The notes under the pieces were generated by a model. It did not search any database. It was not told the origin of the DNA and saw only the letters and a list, made by a program, of their open reading frames with translations. A program made the translations under genes and the position numbers. Below are positions 25,175-33,700 of a DNA stretch of 64,000 nt, one piece after another; positions within the stretch are counted from its first letter, which is position 1, and each line of letters starts with the position of its first letter. The stretch is taken from positions 1 through 64,000 of the forward strand of contig NZ_JAQGPN010000003.1 of assembly GCF_028826155.1 (NCBI RefSeq), in the 5' to 3' direction. The stretch is from Mesorhizobium shangrilense. GTDB lineage: Bacteria; Pseudomonadota; Alphaproteobacteria; Rhizobiales; Rhizobiaceae.

Positions 25175-26646
25175 TGGATACGATCGCATCGCAGCGCGAT
25201 CTCGGTGCCCTGTTCGCTCCGCGCGCAGTCGCTGTCGTCGGCGCCTCGGCGACGGGGGATTCGGTCGCCAACCGTTTCTTGCGCAACCTTCGCCGGCTGT
25301 CCTTCGAGGGCGAGGTCTACGTCATCCATCCCAAGGCCGCCGAGGTCGAAGGGTTTCGCACCTATCCGTCCTTGGCGGAAATGCCCGGGGAAGTGGACTA
25401 CGCCTACATCGCCGTCGCGGCCGAACGCACGCCGGGATTGTTCGCCGGGGCGGCGAACAAGGTGAGGTTCGCGCAGGTGGTCTCGAGCGGCTTCGCGGAA
25501 GTCGGCCGGCACGACCTGCAAGACGAATTGTTGGAGGCTTGCGGCGCCGCGGGCGTACGTCTCCTCGGGCCGAACTGCATCGGAACCCATTCAAGTGGGG
25601 GCCGGATTTCATTTCACGCGCAGCCGACCACGCTGAAGTCCGGTCCTGTCGGGATCATTTCACAAAGCGGCGGGCTTTCGACGGATATCCTCACGCGCGG
25701 CCGGATGAGGGGAGTGGGTTTCCACTCGGTCATCTCGGTCGGCAACAGTGCGGACCTTGGACCCGTCGAACTGCTGGAACACATGCTGGCCGATCCCGCC
25801 ATTCGGGTCGTTGGCCTCTATCTGGAGGATATCGTCAGGGGCCGCGCCTTCTTTGACGTGCTGCGCCGCGCCGGCGCCGCCAAGCCGGTGGTCATCCTGA
25901 AGGGCGGCCGCACGGCGGCCGGGCAGCGAGCCTCGATGTCCCATACGGGCGCGCTGATGGCCGACGACCGGATCTGGCAGGCGCTGGCCCGCCAGACCGG
26001 CGCGGTGCTGGTCGAGAGCCTCGACCGTTTCGTCAACGCGTTGCTTGTCTTCCAGACCGTCGCGCCGCGCACGGACCGTGCGACGCGAAGGGTCTCGCTG
26101 TTCGGCAATGGCGGGGGAACGAGCGTTCTGGCCGCCGATGCGTTCAGCCGTGTTGGCTTGGACGTTCCGGCGCTCTCGCAAGCGGCGAACGATGCGCTGG
26201 AGGCGCTGAAGCTGCCCCCCGGAACCAGCATCGCCAATCCCATCGACGCTCCCGGCACCACCCTCAAGCTGGACAGCGGAAGGATCGGGGTCGAGATCTT
26301 GAAGGGCATCATGCTCGACCGGGACATCGATCTGATCGTCACCCACATCAACATGTCGGTGATGCTCGGATATCAGGATCGCGAGATCGTGCCCAATTTC
26401 GTCAACGGCGCGGCAGCCCTGCGCCATCAGGAGTCGAACGCGCCCCACCTGGCGCTGGTGCTGCGTTCAGGCGGCGAGCCGGAGGTCGAAGAGGGGCGGA
26501 ATGCGCTGCGCGAGCATCTTCTGGGCCTCGGCATTCCGGTGTTCGACGAGCTGGAGGACGCGGCTCTCGCTTTCTCGGCACTGGCCGTCCATGAGAGTTT
26601 TCTGCGCCGCTCGCAAGCCGGGCACGAACATCTTGATGCCGCATAA
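25174..26646 (+). CDS. NDP-forming acyl-CoA synthetase, CoA-binding (alpha) subunit
   Basis: A 490-residue protein with a CoA-binding Rossmann domain (LFAPRAVAVVGASATGDSVA, then YVIHPKAAEVEG), a succinyl-CoA-ligase-like flavodoxin domain (GIISQSGGLSTDIL, HSVISVGNSADL) and the phosphohistidine region GGRTAAGQRASMSHTGALM. It pairs with the ATP-grasp subunit just upstream to make acyl-CoA plus ADP and phosphate, or to run in reverse with ATP gain. Split subunits are typical of bacterial and archaeal ACD enzymes. It closes the first unit of the island; a promoter for the next unit follows within 100 bases. Confidence 0.92.
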   Translation: MDTIASQRDLGALFAPRAVAVVGASATGDSVANRFLRNLRRLSFEGEVYVIHPKAAEVEGFRTYPSLAEMPGEVDYAYIAVAAERTPGLFAGAANKVRFAQVVSSGFAEVGRHDLQDELLEACGAAGVRLLGPNCIGTHSSGGRISFHAQPTTLKSGPVGIISQSGGLSTDILTRGRMRGVGFHSVISVGNSADLGPVELLEHMLADPAIRVVGLYLEDIVRGRAFFDVLRRAGAAKPVVILKGGRTAAGQRASMSHTGALMADDRIWQALARQTGAVLVESLDRFVNALLVFQTVAPRTDRATRRVSLFGNGGGTSVLAADAFSRVGLDVPALSQAANDALEALKLPPGTSIANPIDAPGTTLKLDSGRIGVEILKGIMLDRDIDLIVTHINMSVMLGYQDREIVPNFVNGAAALRHQESNAPHLALVLRSGGEPEVEEGRNALREHLLGLGIPVFDELEDAALAFSALAVHESFLRRSQAGHEHLDAA

Positions 26647-26742
26647 GTCCTGTAAAAACAAGCAGATGGAGCAACGCTAGAGCTCTGCAATCGGCGATGT
26701 GGATAGGGCTCTGCGTGCTCCGCGTTCGGCATCGATATATGA

Positions 26743-26770
26743 TTGACCTAAGATAAATCATATATATGAT
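26743..26770 (+). promoter_or_regulatory. promoter and candidate operator of the NMT1-type importer operon
   Basis: TTGACC (26743-26748), 16 bases, TATGAT (26765-26770). The -10 is the right half of a perfect 14-bp palindrome ATCATATATATGAT at 26757-26770. A partial copy, GATATATGAT, overlaps the -35 at 26734-26743. The same AT block is found at 19695 and 31239. The leader to ATG 26879 is about 100 bases. Confidence 0.6.
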
Positions 26771-26878
26771 GTCTATGTTTTCAGCCGTCGCGCTTCTCAA
26801 TTCCGGCGGGGTTGAGCTGCTCGGGGAGAGGTCCGAGACAGGCTGAAGTAATCGGCAATCCTGGGAGGTAATGCCATC

Positions 26879-27979
26879 ATGAGGTCGAAAGACAAGACGT
26901 CGGAGCTGGCTCGCGGCCGGGCGCGGGTTTCTACCGCCATGTCAGCGTTGGTCGTCGCGTTCGGAAGCGTTTTCGCAACGCTTCAGGGCGCCAGCGCCGA
27001 AACCAAGACCTGCGAAAAGCAGGACGAGATCAAGCTCCAGGAATATGCCGGGCTGATCCAGAACATCGTCGCTTGGGCGGGGATCGAATCCGGCACGTTT
27101 GAGCGGCATTGTCTCAAGGCTGTCATGGTTCCGATCCCGTCGGCGCCGGCCGCCTATGCAGCGTCGGTGCAGGGCGGCGTGCATTTCGTGTCGACGGCGC
27201 CGGAAACCGCGCTCGTGCCCTACAGCCAGGGCATGGACATCAAGATCGTGGCCGGGATGAACTCCACCATCCACTACGCGCTCGTCGTCCGCAAGGATCT
27301 TGAAATGCCCCATGAGGCCGAAGGCTACCCGGCCGTCATGAAGGATCTCGTCGGCAAGAGGATCGGGGTCAATGCCCTGGGCTCGACGACCAACGCGCTC
27401 GCTCGTGCGAACTTCATCGCGGCCGGGCTCAACCCCGACGATGCCAATTGGGTCGCATACGGTGCGCCGCCGGCCGGCATCGCCGCGCTGCAGAATGGTA
27501 CGGTCGACGCCATTCAGCTGTGGAGCGATGGCATGGACATCGCTGCGACCCTCACGGGCGGAAAGGTCATCGGCGACCTCCGGGATCCGGAGACGAAGAC
27601 CTTGCCGGTGATCGCCACCATGCGCGGAGCCTCTTTGGAGTGGGCGGCCCAGTCGAGCTACATCGAGGAGAACCCGGAGGTGGTCGAGCGCTTCGTCGCG
27701 GCCAACAGCGAAGCCATCGCCTGGATCAAGGATCCCGCCAATTTCGATGCAGTGGTCGGCATCGTTCGCGAGCGGGCGCCCTCGCCCGAGGGGGTGGCCG
27801 ATCGCGAAGCCCTGCTTCTCCAGCGTGTCAGGCAATTCATACCCCAGGTCAGCGCCGAACTCAGTGTAAGCGCGCTCCAGGGGTGGGCCCAGTTCGCCTA
27901 TGACAACGGGCGGGTCCCCGAACTGATCGATGTCAAGTCCCTGATCTGGGAAGGCTCGAAAGACATCATAGTGCCCTAA
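26879..27979 (+). CDS. ABC transporter substrate-binding protein, NMT1/TauA-like
   Basis: A 366-residue periplasmic binding protein with an N-terminal signal region (about 1-40, cleavage near QGASA). The NMT1/THI5-like fold is indicated by GLIQNIVAWAGIESGTFE, FVSTAPETALVPYSQGMDIK, VVRKDLE, DLVGKRIGVNALGSTTNALA and GIAALQNGTVDAIQLW. Relatives bind taurine, sulfonates, thiamine precursors or aromatic acids. The start ATG 26879 follows GGGAGG. It is first in a five-gene unit with its ATPase and permease, and a strong hairpin just after its stop could favour higher expression of this subunit. Confidence 0.9.
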   Translation: MRSKDKTSELARGRARVSTAMSALVVAFGSVFATLQGASAETKTCEKQDEIKLQEYAGLIQNIVAWAGIESGTFERHCLKAVMVPIPSAPAAYAASVQGGVHFVSTAPETALVPYSQGMDIKIVAGMNSTIHYALVVRKDLEMPHEAEGYPAVMKDLVGKRIGVNALGSTTNALARANFIAAGLNPDDANWVAYGAPPAGIAALQNGTVDAIQLWSDGMDIAATLTGGKVIGDLRDPETKTLPVIATMRGASLEWAAQSSYIEENPEVVERFVAANSEAIAWIKDPANFDAVVGIVRERAPSPEGVADREALLLQRVRQFIPQVSAELSVSALQGWAQFAYDNGRVPELIDVKSLIWEGSKDIIVP

Positions 27980-27989
27980 GCCTGGCCTA

Positions 27990-28015
27990 GGAGCGCCGCC
28001 TGGCGGCGGCGCTCC
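27990..28015 (+). promoter_or_regulatory. intercistronic hairpin behind the binding-protein gene
   Basis: A perfect inverted repeat: 11-bp arms GGAGCGCCGCC / GGCGGCGCTCC with a TGGC loop, between the binding-protein stop (27979) and the ATPase start (28043). There is no T-run. In ABC importer operons such structures protect the upstream message from 3' decay, giving more binding protein than ATPase or permease. Confidence 0.6.
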
Positions 28016-28042
28016 ATCCGTCTCCAAATAATGGGAATTGAG

Positions 28043-28825
28043 ATGAGTGGTAAAACCGTAACCCTCACCGACGTGGCGCATTGGTTTGCGCCCAAATCGC
28101 CGGGCGACAAGCCGGTGCAAGTGCTGCGCAAGACCGATCTTGTCATCAAGAAACAGGAGTTCGTTGCACTGGTCGGCCCGAGCGGGTGCGGCAAGACGAC
28201 GGTGCTGAACATGGTGGCGGGGTTGATCGACCCATTCGCCGGCAGCGTGCGCCTCGACGGACAGAAGCCCAAGGTCGGGGACCGCGACGTCGGTTATCTT
28301 CTCGCGCGTGACGCCTTGATGCCGTGGCGAACGGCGGTCCAGAACGTCTCGCTCCCGTTGGAGCTGCGGGGGATTTCTCGCCGGAAGGCCGAAGACGCGG
28401 CCGCGGCCTCCCTGAAGGCGGTGGGACTCGGGGCGTTCATCAACTCCTATCCTGCCCAGCTCTCGCACGGCATGCGCCAGCGGGTCGCAGTGGCAAGGAC
28501 GCTTGTCACCGAGCCGACCACGGTCCTGATGGACGAGCCGTTCTCGGCCCTCGACGCCCAGACCCGTCTCAGCCTCCAGCAGCAGTTCCTCAGCCTTTGG
28601 GAAAGGCTGAATTCAACCGTCCTTTTCGTCACTCACGACCTGACCGAGGCGATCCTTATGGCCGACCGGGTGCTGGTCTTCTCAGCGCGGCCGGGCGCCA
28701 TCAAGGCCGATTTCAAGATCGAGCTCGAACGCCCGCGTTCCCTGAGTGAGTTGCAGGGAAGCGACAAGTTCCATGCGCTGTTCCAGGAAATCTGGAACGT
28801 GTTCCGCGATGAGGTTCAGATATGA
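28043..28825 (+). CDS. ABC transporter ATP-binding protein (nitrate/sulfonate/taurine type)
   Basis: A 260-residue ATPase: Walker A GPSGCGKTTVL, Q-loop region in the SsuB/TauB style (LLARDALMPWRTAVQNV), signature LSHGMRQRVAVAR, Walker B VLMDEPFSALD and switch His in FVTHDLTEA. The signature reads LSHGM where LSGGM is usual, a variant common in this subfamily. I start at ATG 28043; ATG 28031 is in frame four codons earlier. The stop overlaps the permease start by four bases. Confidence 0.93.
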   Translation: MSGKTVTLTDVAHWFAPKSPGDKPVQVLRKTDLVIKKQEFVALVGPSGCGKTTVLNMVAGLIDPFAGSVRLDGQKPKVGDRDVGYLLARDALMPWRTAVQNVSLPLELRGISRRKAEDAAAASLKAVGLGAFINSYPAQLSHGMRQRVAVARTLVTEPTTVLMDEPFSALDAQTRLSLQQQFLSLWERLNSTVLFVTHDLTEAILMADRVLVFSARPGAIKADFKIELERPRSLSELQGSDKFHALFQEIWNVFRDEVQI

Positions 28826-29703
28826 CGAGTTCGCAGGCGACTACGATGTCGCGCGCGCCCACGGCCCGCGATGATGACTCCGGCGTGGCCGCGGCAATGC
28901 CCGTGGCGCGACCGCGCAAGAACCTGGCAAACTCGCCTGTCGCCGTGGCTCTCGGATGGGCCACGATCAGCGTGCTGTTCCTCGGCCTCTGGGAGTGGGC
29001 AGGGCAGACGAAGCAGATCAACGTGCTGTTCTTCAGCTATCCCTCCGCGATCTGGGATCAGCTGCTGAAAGGTCTGGCGACCGACCTGCTCACCGTGGAT
29101 ACCAGAACCACGCTCCTGTCGGCCTTTTCGGGCTTTGTCGTCGCCGCCGTGGCGGGGGTTCTGCTCGCCTTCGCGCTGTCGCAACTGCCCTATGTGAACA
29201 AGGTCCTGCGCCCCTTCTTCACGGCGTTCAACAGCCTGCCGCGCATCGCCCTGGCTCCGCTCTTCATCATGTGGTTCGGCATCGGCGTCTTCTCCAATGC
29301 GGTCATGGCCGGCAGCCTCACCTTCTTCGTCGTCTTCGCCAACACGATGGCTGGTTTCGAAGGGGTGGACCAGGACCACCTGCTGCTTTCGCGCCTTCAG
29401 GGCGCGACGCGGTGGCAGGTGTTCCGGTATTTCGTCATCCCTTCGGCGCTGCCAAGCATCTTCGTGGGGCTGGAACTCGGCTTCATCTTCGGAATGCTGG
29501 GCGCAGTGGGCGGCGAAATGATCGCCGGCGAGCGCGGCCTCGGCGTCCGCCTGCAGCGGGACGCCGGCGTCTTCAATACGGCTGGCTACTTCGCCACGCT
29601 GTTCATGCTGATCATCATCAGCTCGATCCTGATGGCGCTGTTCCAGCTCATCAAGCGGCGCATGGTGCGGTGGCAGGATGCGCACCTGATCAAGAGGGCG
29701 TGA
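28822..29703 (+). CDS. ABC transporter permease (nitrate/sulfonate/taurine type)
   Basis: A 293-residue inner-membrane permease with six or so helices after a 40-residue cytoplasmic N-terminus. The EAA-type loop is DHLLLSRLQGATRWQVFRYFVIPSAL in part (QGATRWQVFRYFVIPSALP), and the segment FFTAFNSLPRIALAPLFIMW is typical of the SsuC/TauC family. It forms the membrane channel for the importer with the ATPase upstream. Its stop is two bases before the GTG start of the EthD-like gene. Confidence 0.93.
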   Translation: MTSSQATTMSRAPTARDDDSGVAAAMPVARPRKNLANSPVAVALGWATISVLFLGLWEWAGQTKQINVLFFSYPSAIWDQLLKGLATDLLTVDTRTTLLSAFSGFVVAAVAGVLLAFALSQLPYVNKVLRPFFTAFNSLPRIALAPLFIMWFGIGVFSNAVMAGSLTFFVVFANTMAGFEGVDQDHLLLSRLQGATRWQVFRYFVIPSALPSIFVGLELGFIFGMLGAVGGEMIAGERGLGVRLQRDAGVFNTAGYFATLFMLIIISSILMALFQLIKRRMVRWQDAHLIKRA

Positions 29704-29705
29704 CG

Positions 29706-30344
29706 GTGGAACACATCGTCCGCATCGGACTGTCCCGGCGATCCGAGGGGCTTACCCGGGCCGCCGCCCAGGCCTACTGGCGGACAGTCCATGCGGACGT
29801 GTTCCGCAAGCTGCCCAAGCTCGTCTCCTATGTGCAGAACCACGCCGTTCTGGTCGACGAAGACCATGCTCTCCTAGATGATTGTCCTTTCGACATCTTC
29901 GCCGAGGTGACCTTCGCGACCAGGCAGGATCTCACTGAAGCGAGCAGCAGCGAGTACTATCGCAGCGCCATCCTGCCCGACGAGGCGAACCTCCTGGTTC
30001 CCGAAGGGCGCAGCTTCCTTCTCCTCCAACGTGATGCGCTGCGGCCGCCGGCTCCTGCGCAAGTCACGCTGGCTGCCTTCCTGTCCGAAAAATGGAATCC
30101 GGCGGCCGGCGGACAGGCGCCGGCGATGATCGAGCGGGTCGAGGAGGGCTCCGGACCCATCGGATCGCGGACGCGCTTTTATGCGCAATGGCGCTGCGAT
30201 ACGGCGGCTGGCGCCTTGTCGCTGTACCAGACCCTTCGTGGCGAAAGCTGCTTTGCGGGCAGCCTTGTGGCGGCGACGGTGGTGCGGCCCAACGTGGTGG
30301 TCGGCTCTGCCGCGGGGGGACGCTGCTGCGCAGCGCAAGACTGA
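29706..30344 (+). CDS. EthD-domain protein of unknown function
   Basis: A 212-residue protein starting at GTG 29706. The first 110 residues look like an EthD/dimeric-barrel domain: HIVRIGLSRRSEGLTRAAAQ, YWRTVHADVFRKLPKLVSYV and FDIFAEVTFAT. The remaining part (about 120-210) may be a second, diverged copy of the same fold (VERVEEGSG-like segments and FYAQWRC). EthD proteins accompany ether- and ring-degrading systems. It is placed between the importer and a TauE-type permease, so it probably acts on the imported compound or its first product. The exact reaction is unknown. Confidence 0.7.
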   Translation: MEHIVRIGLSRRSEGLTRAAAQAYWRTVHADVFRKLPKLVSYVQNHAVLVDEDHALLDDCPFDIFAEVTFATRQDLTEASSSEYYRSAILPDEANLLVPEGRSFLLLQRDALRPPAPAQVTLAAFLSEKWNPAAGGQAPAMIERVEEGSGPIGSRTRFYAQWRCDTAAGALSLYQTLRGESCFAGSLVAATVVRPNVVVGSAAGGRCCAAQD

Positions 30345-30355
30345 AGCATTCGCAT

Positions 30356-31111
30356 ATGGAATTCTCCCTTGACGCCCAGGCGCACGTCATTCTAGGCGTC
30401 GCGGCCCTTCTCGCGGGGCTCGCAAAGGGGCTCGCCGGCTTCGGGTCGGCGCTGGTGTTCATGCCTCTGGCCAGCGCAGCCGTCGGACCCGTCGTGGCCG
30501 GGCCGATCTTCATCGTGATCGATTGCATCACCTCGTTCCCGCTGGCCCGAATAAGCTGGGCCTTTGCCGACCGGGCCGCTGTCGCCCGTATTGGCCTGGT
30601 CGCCGGAATTGGCCTTCCTGTCGGCATCGGCATCCTGGTCTCGGTGGATCAGACAATGATCCGCTGGATGATCTCGCTGTTCTGCCTTGCCAGCGTCTTC
30701 GTCCTGATGCTCGGCCTGCGTGTCGACGGCAGGCTGCAACGCGCGTCGACCTTTGTCACGGGTCTGCTTTCCGGCATCTTCCACGGTATTGCGCAAATCG
30801 GCGGCCCGCCCGTCCTTCTGCTCTGGATCGCGCAGGGACACGCCAAGGCAACGATCCGGGCCAACGCCTTGCTCTATTTCGCGCTGCTGACCATCGCAAC
30901 GTTCATCATCTTCGTGGCGATCGGCATCTTCAGCTGGACCTCCTTCACTTATGCGCTGATCCTCCTGCCGATCTATGCTGGCGGGCTGGTCGCGGGCGGC
31001 TGGCTCTTCGGCAGGACAAGCGATCGATGGTTTCGCGCCGCGTCCTACGCGCTGATCGTCGGCGCGGCCATCGCCGGGCTGCCTGTGCTGGATGGTCTCC
31101 TGGGCGACTGA
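30356..31111 (+). CDS. sulfite exporter TauE/SafE family permease
   Basis: A 251-residue membrane protein with seven to eight helices and the duplicated TauE/SafE motif: ALLAGLAKGLAGFGSALVFM near the N-terminus and TGLLSGIFHGIAQIGGPPVL in the second half. Family members move sulfite, sulfoacetate or other small organic anions. It is the last gene of the importer unit, 11 bases after the EthD-like gene, and is probably a second transporter for an anion in the same pathway, for uptake or release. The TauA-like importer plus TauE-like permease may hint at a sulfonated substrate, but no sulfonate-cleaving enzyme is seen. Confidence 0.88.
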   Translation: MEFSLDAQAHVILGVAALLAGLAKGLAGFGSALVFMPLASAAVGPVVAGPIFIVIDCITSFPLARISWAFADRAAVARIGLVAGIGLPVGIGILVSVDQTMIRWMISLFCLASVFVLMLGLRVDGRLQRASTFVTGLLSGIFHGIAQIGGPPVLLLWIAQGHAKATIRANALLYFALLTIATFIIFVAIGIFSWTSFTYALILLPIYAGGLVAGGWLFGRTSDRWFRAASYALIVGAAIAGLPVLDGLLGD

Positions 31112-31221
31112 GACCGGGCGCTCGTTCTGTAGATGGCCGGCCACGTTCCGGCGGTCTTCGCCGTCCACAGCCTGCATCCCCGTCCACCGATTTCGGCAGA
31201 ATCTGAGGTGCCGCCTTTAGA

Positions 31222-31250
31222 TTGCGCTGGACAAAATAGATATATATGAC
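31222..31250 (+). promoter_or_regulatory. promoter and candidate operator of the amidohydrolase operon
   Basis: TTGCGC (31222-31227), 17 bases, TATGAC (31245-31250). The -10 lies in GATATATATGA (31239-31249), the same block as at 19695 and 26759. The predicted leader is about 40 bases to ATG 31298, which has GGAGGAAG. Confidence 0.55.
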
Positions 31251-31297
31251 ATGGTTGTTTTAGATGAATGCTATCATGCGAACAGCGGAGGAAGCGT

Positions 31298-32173
31298 ATG
31301 ATCACTCCACCCATCATTGACATGCGACTGAGGCCGCCGATCCCGGCCTGGACCCGCGGGACCGTCTTCAAGACCGCGATGCACTACCCGCGCCATTTCT
31401 TCACCTTCAAGGGGGCGCGTTCGGCCTGGACAGAATCCGTCGACATGCTGTTCGAGGAGATGGATTCGGCCGGCATCAAATACGGCGTCCTCGTCGGCAG
31501 GGCCTCGGCCGGAGCCGGCAATCTCGGTGGCGTCGAGAATCGCGAGATCGTCGAGGCCGTCACCACCTATTCCGACCGCTTCCTCGGCTTTCTGGGGATC
31601 GATCTCGACAATATCGAGCAAGGTCTGGCCGAGGTGCGGGAATTCGCTTCCTGTTCCAACATCAAGGGCATCTCGATCGAGCCGGGTTCGGCCCGCGAAC
31701 CCCGCTGGTCCGACGATGCCAGCCTGACCCCGATCTACGAACTGGCGCTCGAGCTGGACCTGCCGGTCTCCATCTCGCTTTCCGGCCTGCTCTCGGCGCT
31801 GGCGGGACACGACATTACCTGGTCAAGTCCGGTTTCGATCCAGAGGGTGGCGCGGCGGTATCCGGATCTGAAGATCATCGTGTCCCATGCGGCATGGCCT
31901 TACGCGGACGAGATGGTCGTCGTCGCCCTGGCGTGTCCCAACATCTATGTCTCGCCCGATCTCTACGCCGCGACCGCAGGCATGATCTGCGCCGACAGCT
32001 ACGTGAAGGGCGCGAACCTCTTTCTGGAAGACAGGATGCTGTTTGGAACGGCCTATCCCGTCAAGGACATCCAGGAATCGCTGCGCGACTTCCTCGGGAT
32101 GGGCTGGCGGCCGGACATCATCCACAAGCTGCTCTGGGGCAATGCCGCCAAGCTTCTGAAGGTAACCGCCTGA
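31298..32173 (+). CDS. amidohydrolase-2 family protein
   Basis: A 291-residue TIM-barrel protein of the amidohydrolase_2 (ACMSD-like) family, whose members are metal-dependent decarboxylases and hydrolases. Visible parts: IIDMRLRPPIPAW at the N-terminus, YGVLVGRASAGAG, GFLGIDLDN, KIIVSHAAWPYADEMV (barrel His), and MLFGTAYPVKD followed by KLLWGNAAKLL at the C-terminus. The usual N-terminal HxH metal motif reads DMRLRPP here, so both histidines are missing, as in some non-metal lactonase-like subgroups. The start ATG 31298 follows GGAGGAAG. It is first in the third unit of the island. Confidence 0.87.
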   Translation: MITPPIIDMRLRPPIPAWTRGTVFKTAMHYPRHFFTFKGARSAWTESVDMLFEEMDSAGIKYGVLVGRASAGAGNLGGVENREIVEAVTTYSDRFLGFLGIDLDNIEQGLAEVREFASCSNIKGISIEPGSAREPRWSDDASLTPIYELALELDLPVSISLSGLLSALAGHDITWSSPVSIQRVARRYPDLKIIVSHAAWPYADEMVVVALACPNIYVSPDLYAATAGMICADSYVKGANLFLEDRMLFGTAYPVKDIQESLRDFLGMGWRPDIIHKLLWGNAAKLLKVTA

Positions 32174-32245
32174 GATAGCGGCAAGCTCGATCGCCGAGCG
32201 GCGTCGCATTCGTAGACAGCAAGAAGATTCAAAGGAAACAAGTCC

Positions 32246-33610
32246 ATGAACATGCCGGTAACGCGCATGATCGCGGAGCGAGTCAGTGAAATATCCCTGG
32301 CCGATATTCCGCATGAGAGCGTGGATTACGCGAAAACACTCATGCTGAGCGCGATCGGCGCCATCGTGCAGGGTCCCGATTGCACGGGCGGCGACATCAT
32401 CGAGCGCTATGTCGAGCGCACCGGCGGGGCCGAAGAGGCAATGCTCTTCGCCACCGGACGCCGACTGCCGATGGAGGCCGCCGCGCTGGCCAACGCGACC
32501 TTCGCGCATGCGACGGAATATGAAGACGACAGCTTTCCGGAGGCCGTGTCGAGCTACACGATCGTGCCGGCCGTTCTCGCGGTGGCGGAACAATGCGGCG
32601 CCTCAGGTGCGGACATGATCGCCGCCTTCGTGGCGGGCTATGAGACGCAGGCGCGCATAGGGCTTGCCTGCCGCGAGGCGCGTCGGCGCGGATACATGGT
32701 GCTCAGTCTTGCAGGTTCGATCGGCTGCGCTGCGGCTGCAGCAAGGCTCATGGGGCTCGATGCGGAGCGCACCGCCCATGCCCTCAGCATCGCCGCCTCG
32801 CAGGCGAACGGGCTCGGATACCAGACCGGCACCATGGCGCATATTGTCGAGATGGGGTTTTCGGCGCGCAACGGCATCTGTGCCGCGCTTCTGGCGAAGG
32901 ATGGATACACCGGGCAGCTGGACATCCTCGAGGCGCCGCGCGGCCTGTTCAATCTGATCTGCGCCGACAATGTCGACGCGCCAGAAAAGATCATCGAAGA
33001 CTGGGGCCGGCCCTACCGCATCCACGAGGTCGGCATCAAGGAGTTCCCCTGCTGCTATCACCTGCAGCGCATGATCGAAACCGCGCTCGAGCTGCGTGAA
33101 AGCGAGGGACTTCGCCCGGACCAGATCGAGGAGATCGAGGTCCACGTGAACGCCTTCTTCCCGACGGTCGTCCAGCATGACGATCCGTCGAACGAGATCG
33201 AGGCGCAATTCAGTCTGCCGCACGCCTTTGCGGTTGGTCTGCTCGAAGACGTCATAGATCAATCGAGCTTCGCTGTAGAGCGCATTGGCGACCCCCGCTT
33301 CAGCCATGTCAGAAGCCTCGTCAGAACCGTCGTCCGCGACGACTGGGGTTGGAGCCCGACGGGATGGACGCCCCGCATTGCCTTCACGCTCAAGGACGGT
33401 CGCCAGATCCTGCGCGAACCCGAGCATTCGCGAGGGCAGCCGCCGAACCTTTTCAGCTTCGACGAATGCGAGCCGAAATTCCGCAAATGCGTGACCGCGC
33501 GCCTTGGCGAGGATGCGATCCAGACGGTGCTCAAGGACCTCTCGGTGCTCGAGCAACTGGATGACGTTTCGAGGCTCGTCGCCGCCCTGGCAAGCGGCGC
33601 CCGACGCTAG
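32246..33610 (+). CDS. MmgE/PrpD family protein
   Basis: A 454-residue protein of the MmgE/PrpD family, which includes 2-methylcitrate dehydratase and cis-aconitate decarboxylase. Landmarks: ERVSEISLADIPHESVDYAK, AALANATFAHATEYEDDSF (the family HAxEYDD-like site), IAAFVAGYETQARIG, LSIAASQANGL, GFSARNGICAALLAKDGYTG and KEFPCCYHLQRMIET. The family includes dehydratases, decarboxylases and several proteins of unknown activity. The ATG 32246 follows AAAGGAAACAAG. With an amidohydrolase before it and a biotin carrier after it, it probably acts on a hydroxylated di- or tricarboxylic intermediate; that is inference. Confidence 0.9.
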   Translation: MNMPVTRMIAERVSEISLADIPHESVDYAKTLMLSAIGAIVQGPDCTGGDIIERYVERTGGAEEAMLFATGRRLPMEAAALANATFAHATEYEDDSFPEAVSSYTIVPAVLAVAEQCGASGADMIAAFVAGYETQARIGLACREARRRGYMVLSLAGSIGCAAAAARLMGLDAERTAHALSIAASQANGLGYQTGTMAHIVEMGFSARNGICAALLAKDGYTGQLDILEAPRGLFNLICADNVDAPEKIIEDWGRPYRIHEVGIKEFPCCYHLQRMIETALELRESEGLRPDQIEEIEVHVNAFFPTVVQHDDPSNEIEAQFSLPHAFAVGLLEDVIDQSSFAVERIGDPRFSHVRSLVRTVVRDDWGWSPTGWTPRIAFTLKDGRQILREPEHSRGQPPNLFSFDECEPKFRKCVTARLGEDAIQTVLKDLSVLEQLDDVSRLVAALASGARR

Positions 33611-33700
33611 CCGCCATTTCCGCAGGCCCCGGCATGGCGCGCAGTTTCCCTGCAACGCCAGCCGGCTCGCCTGGCAGCAGAGCCCTACATCGAGGACAAA

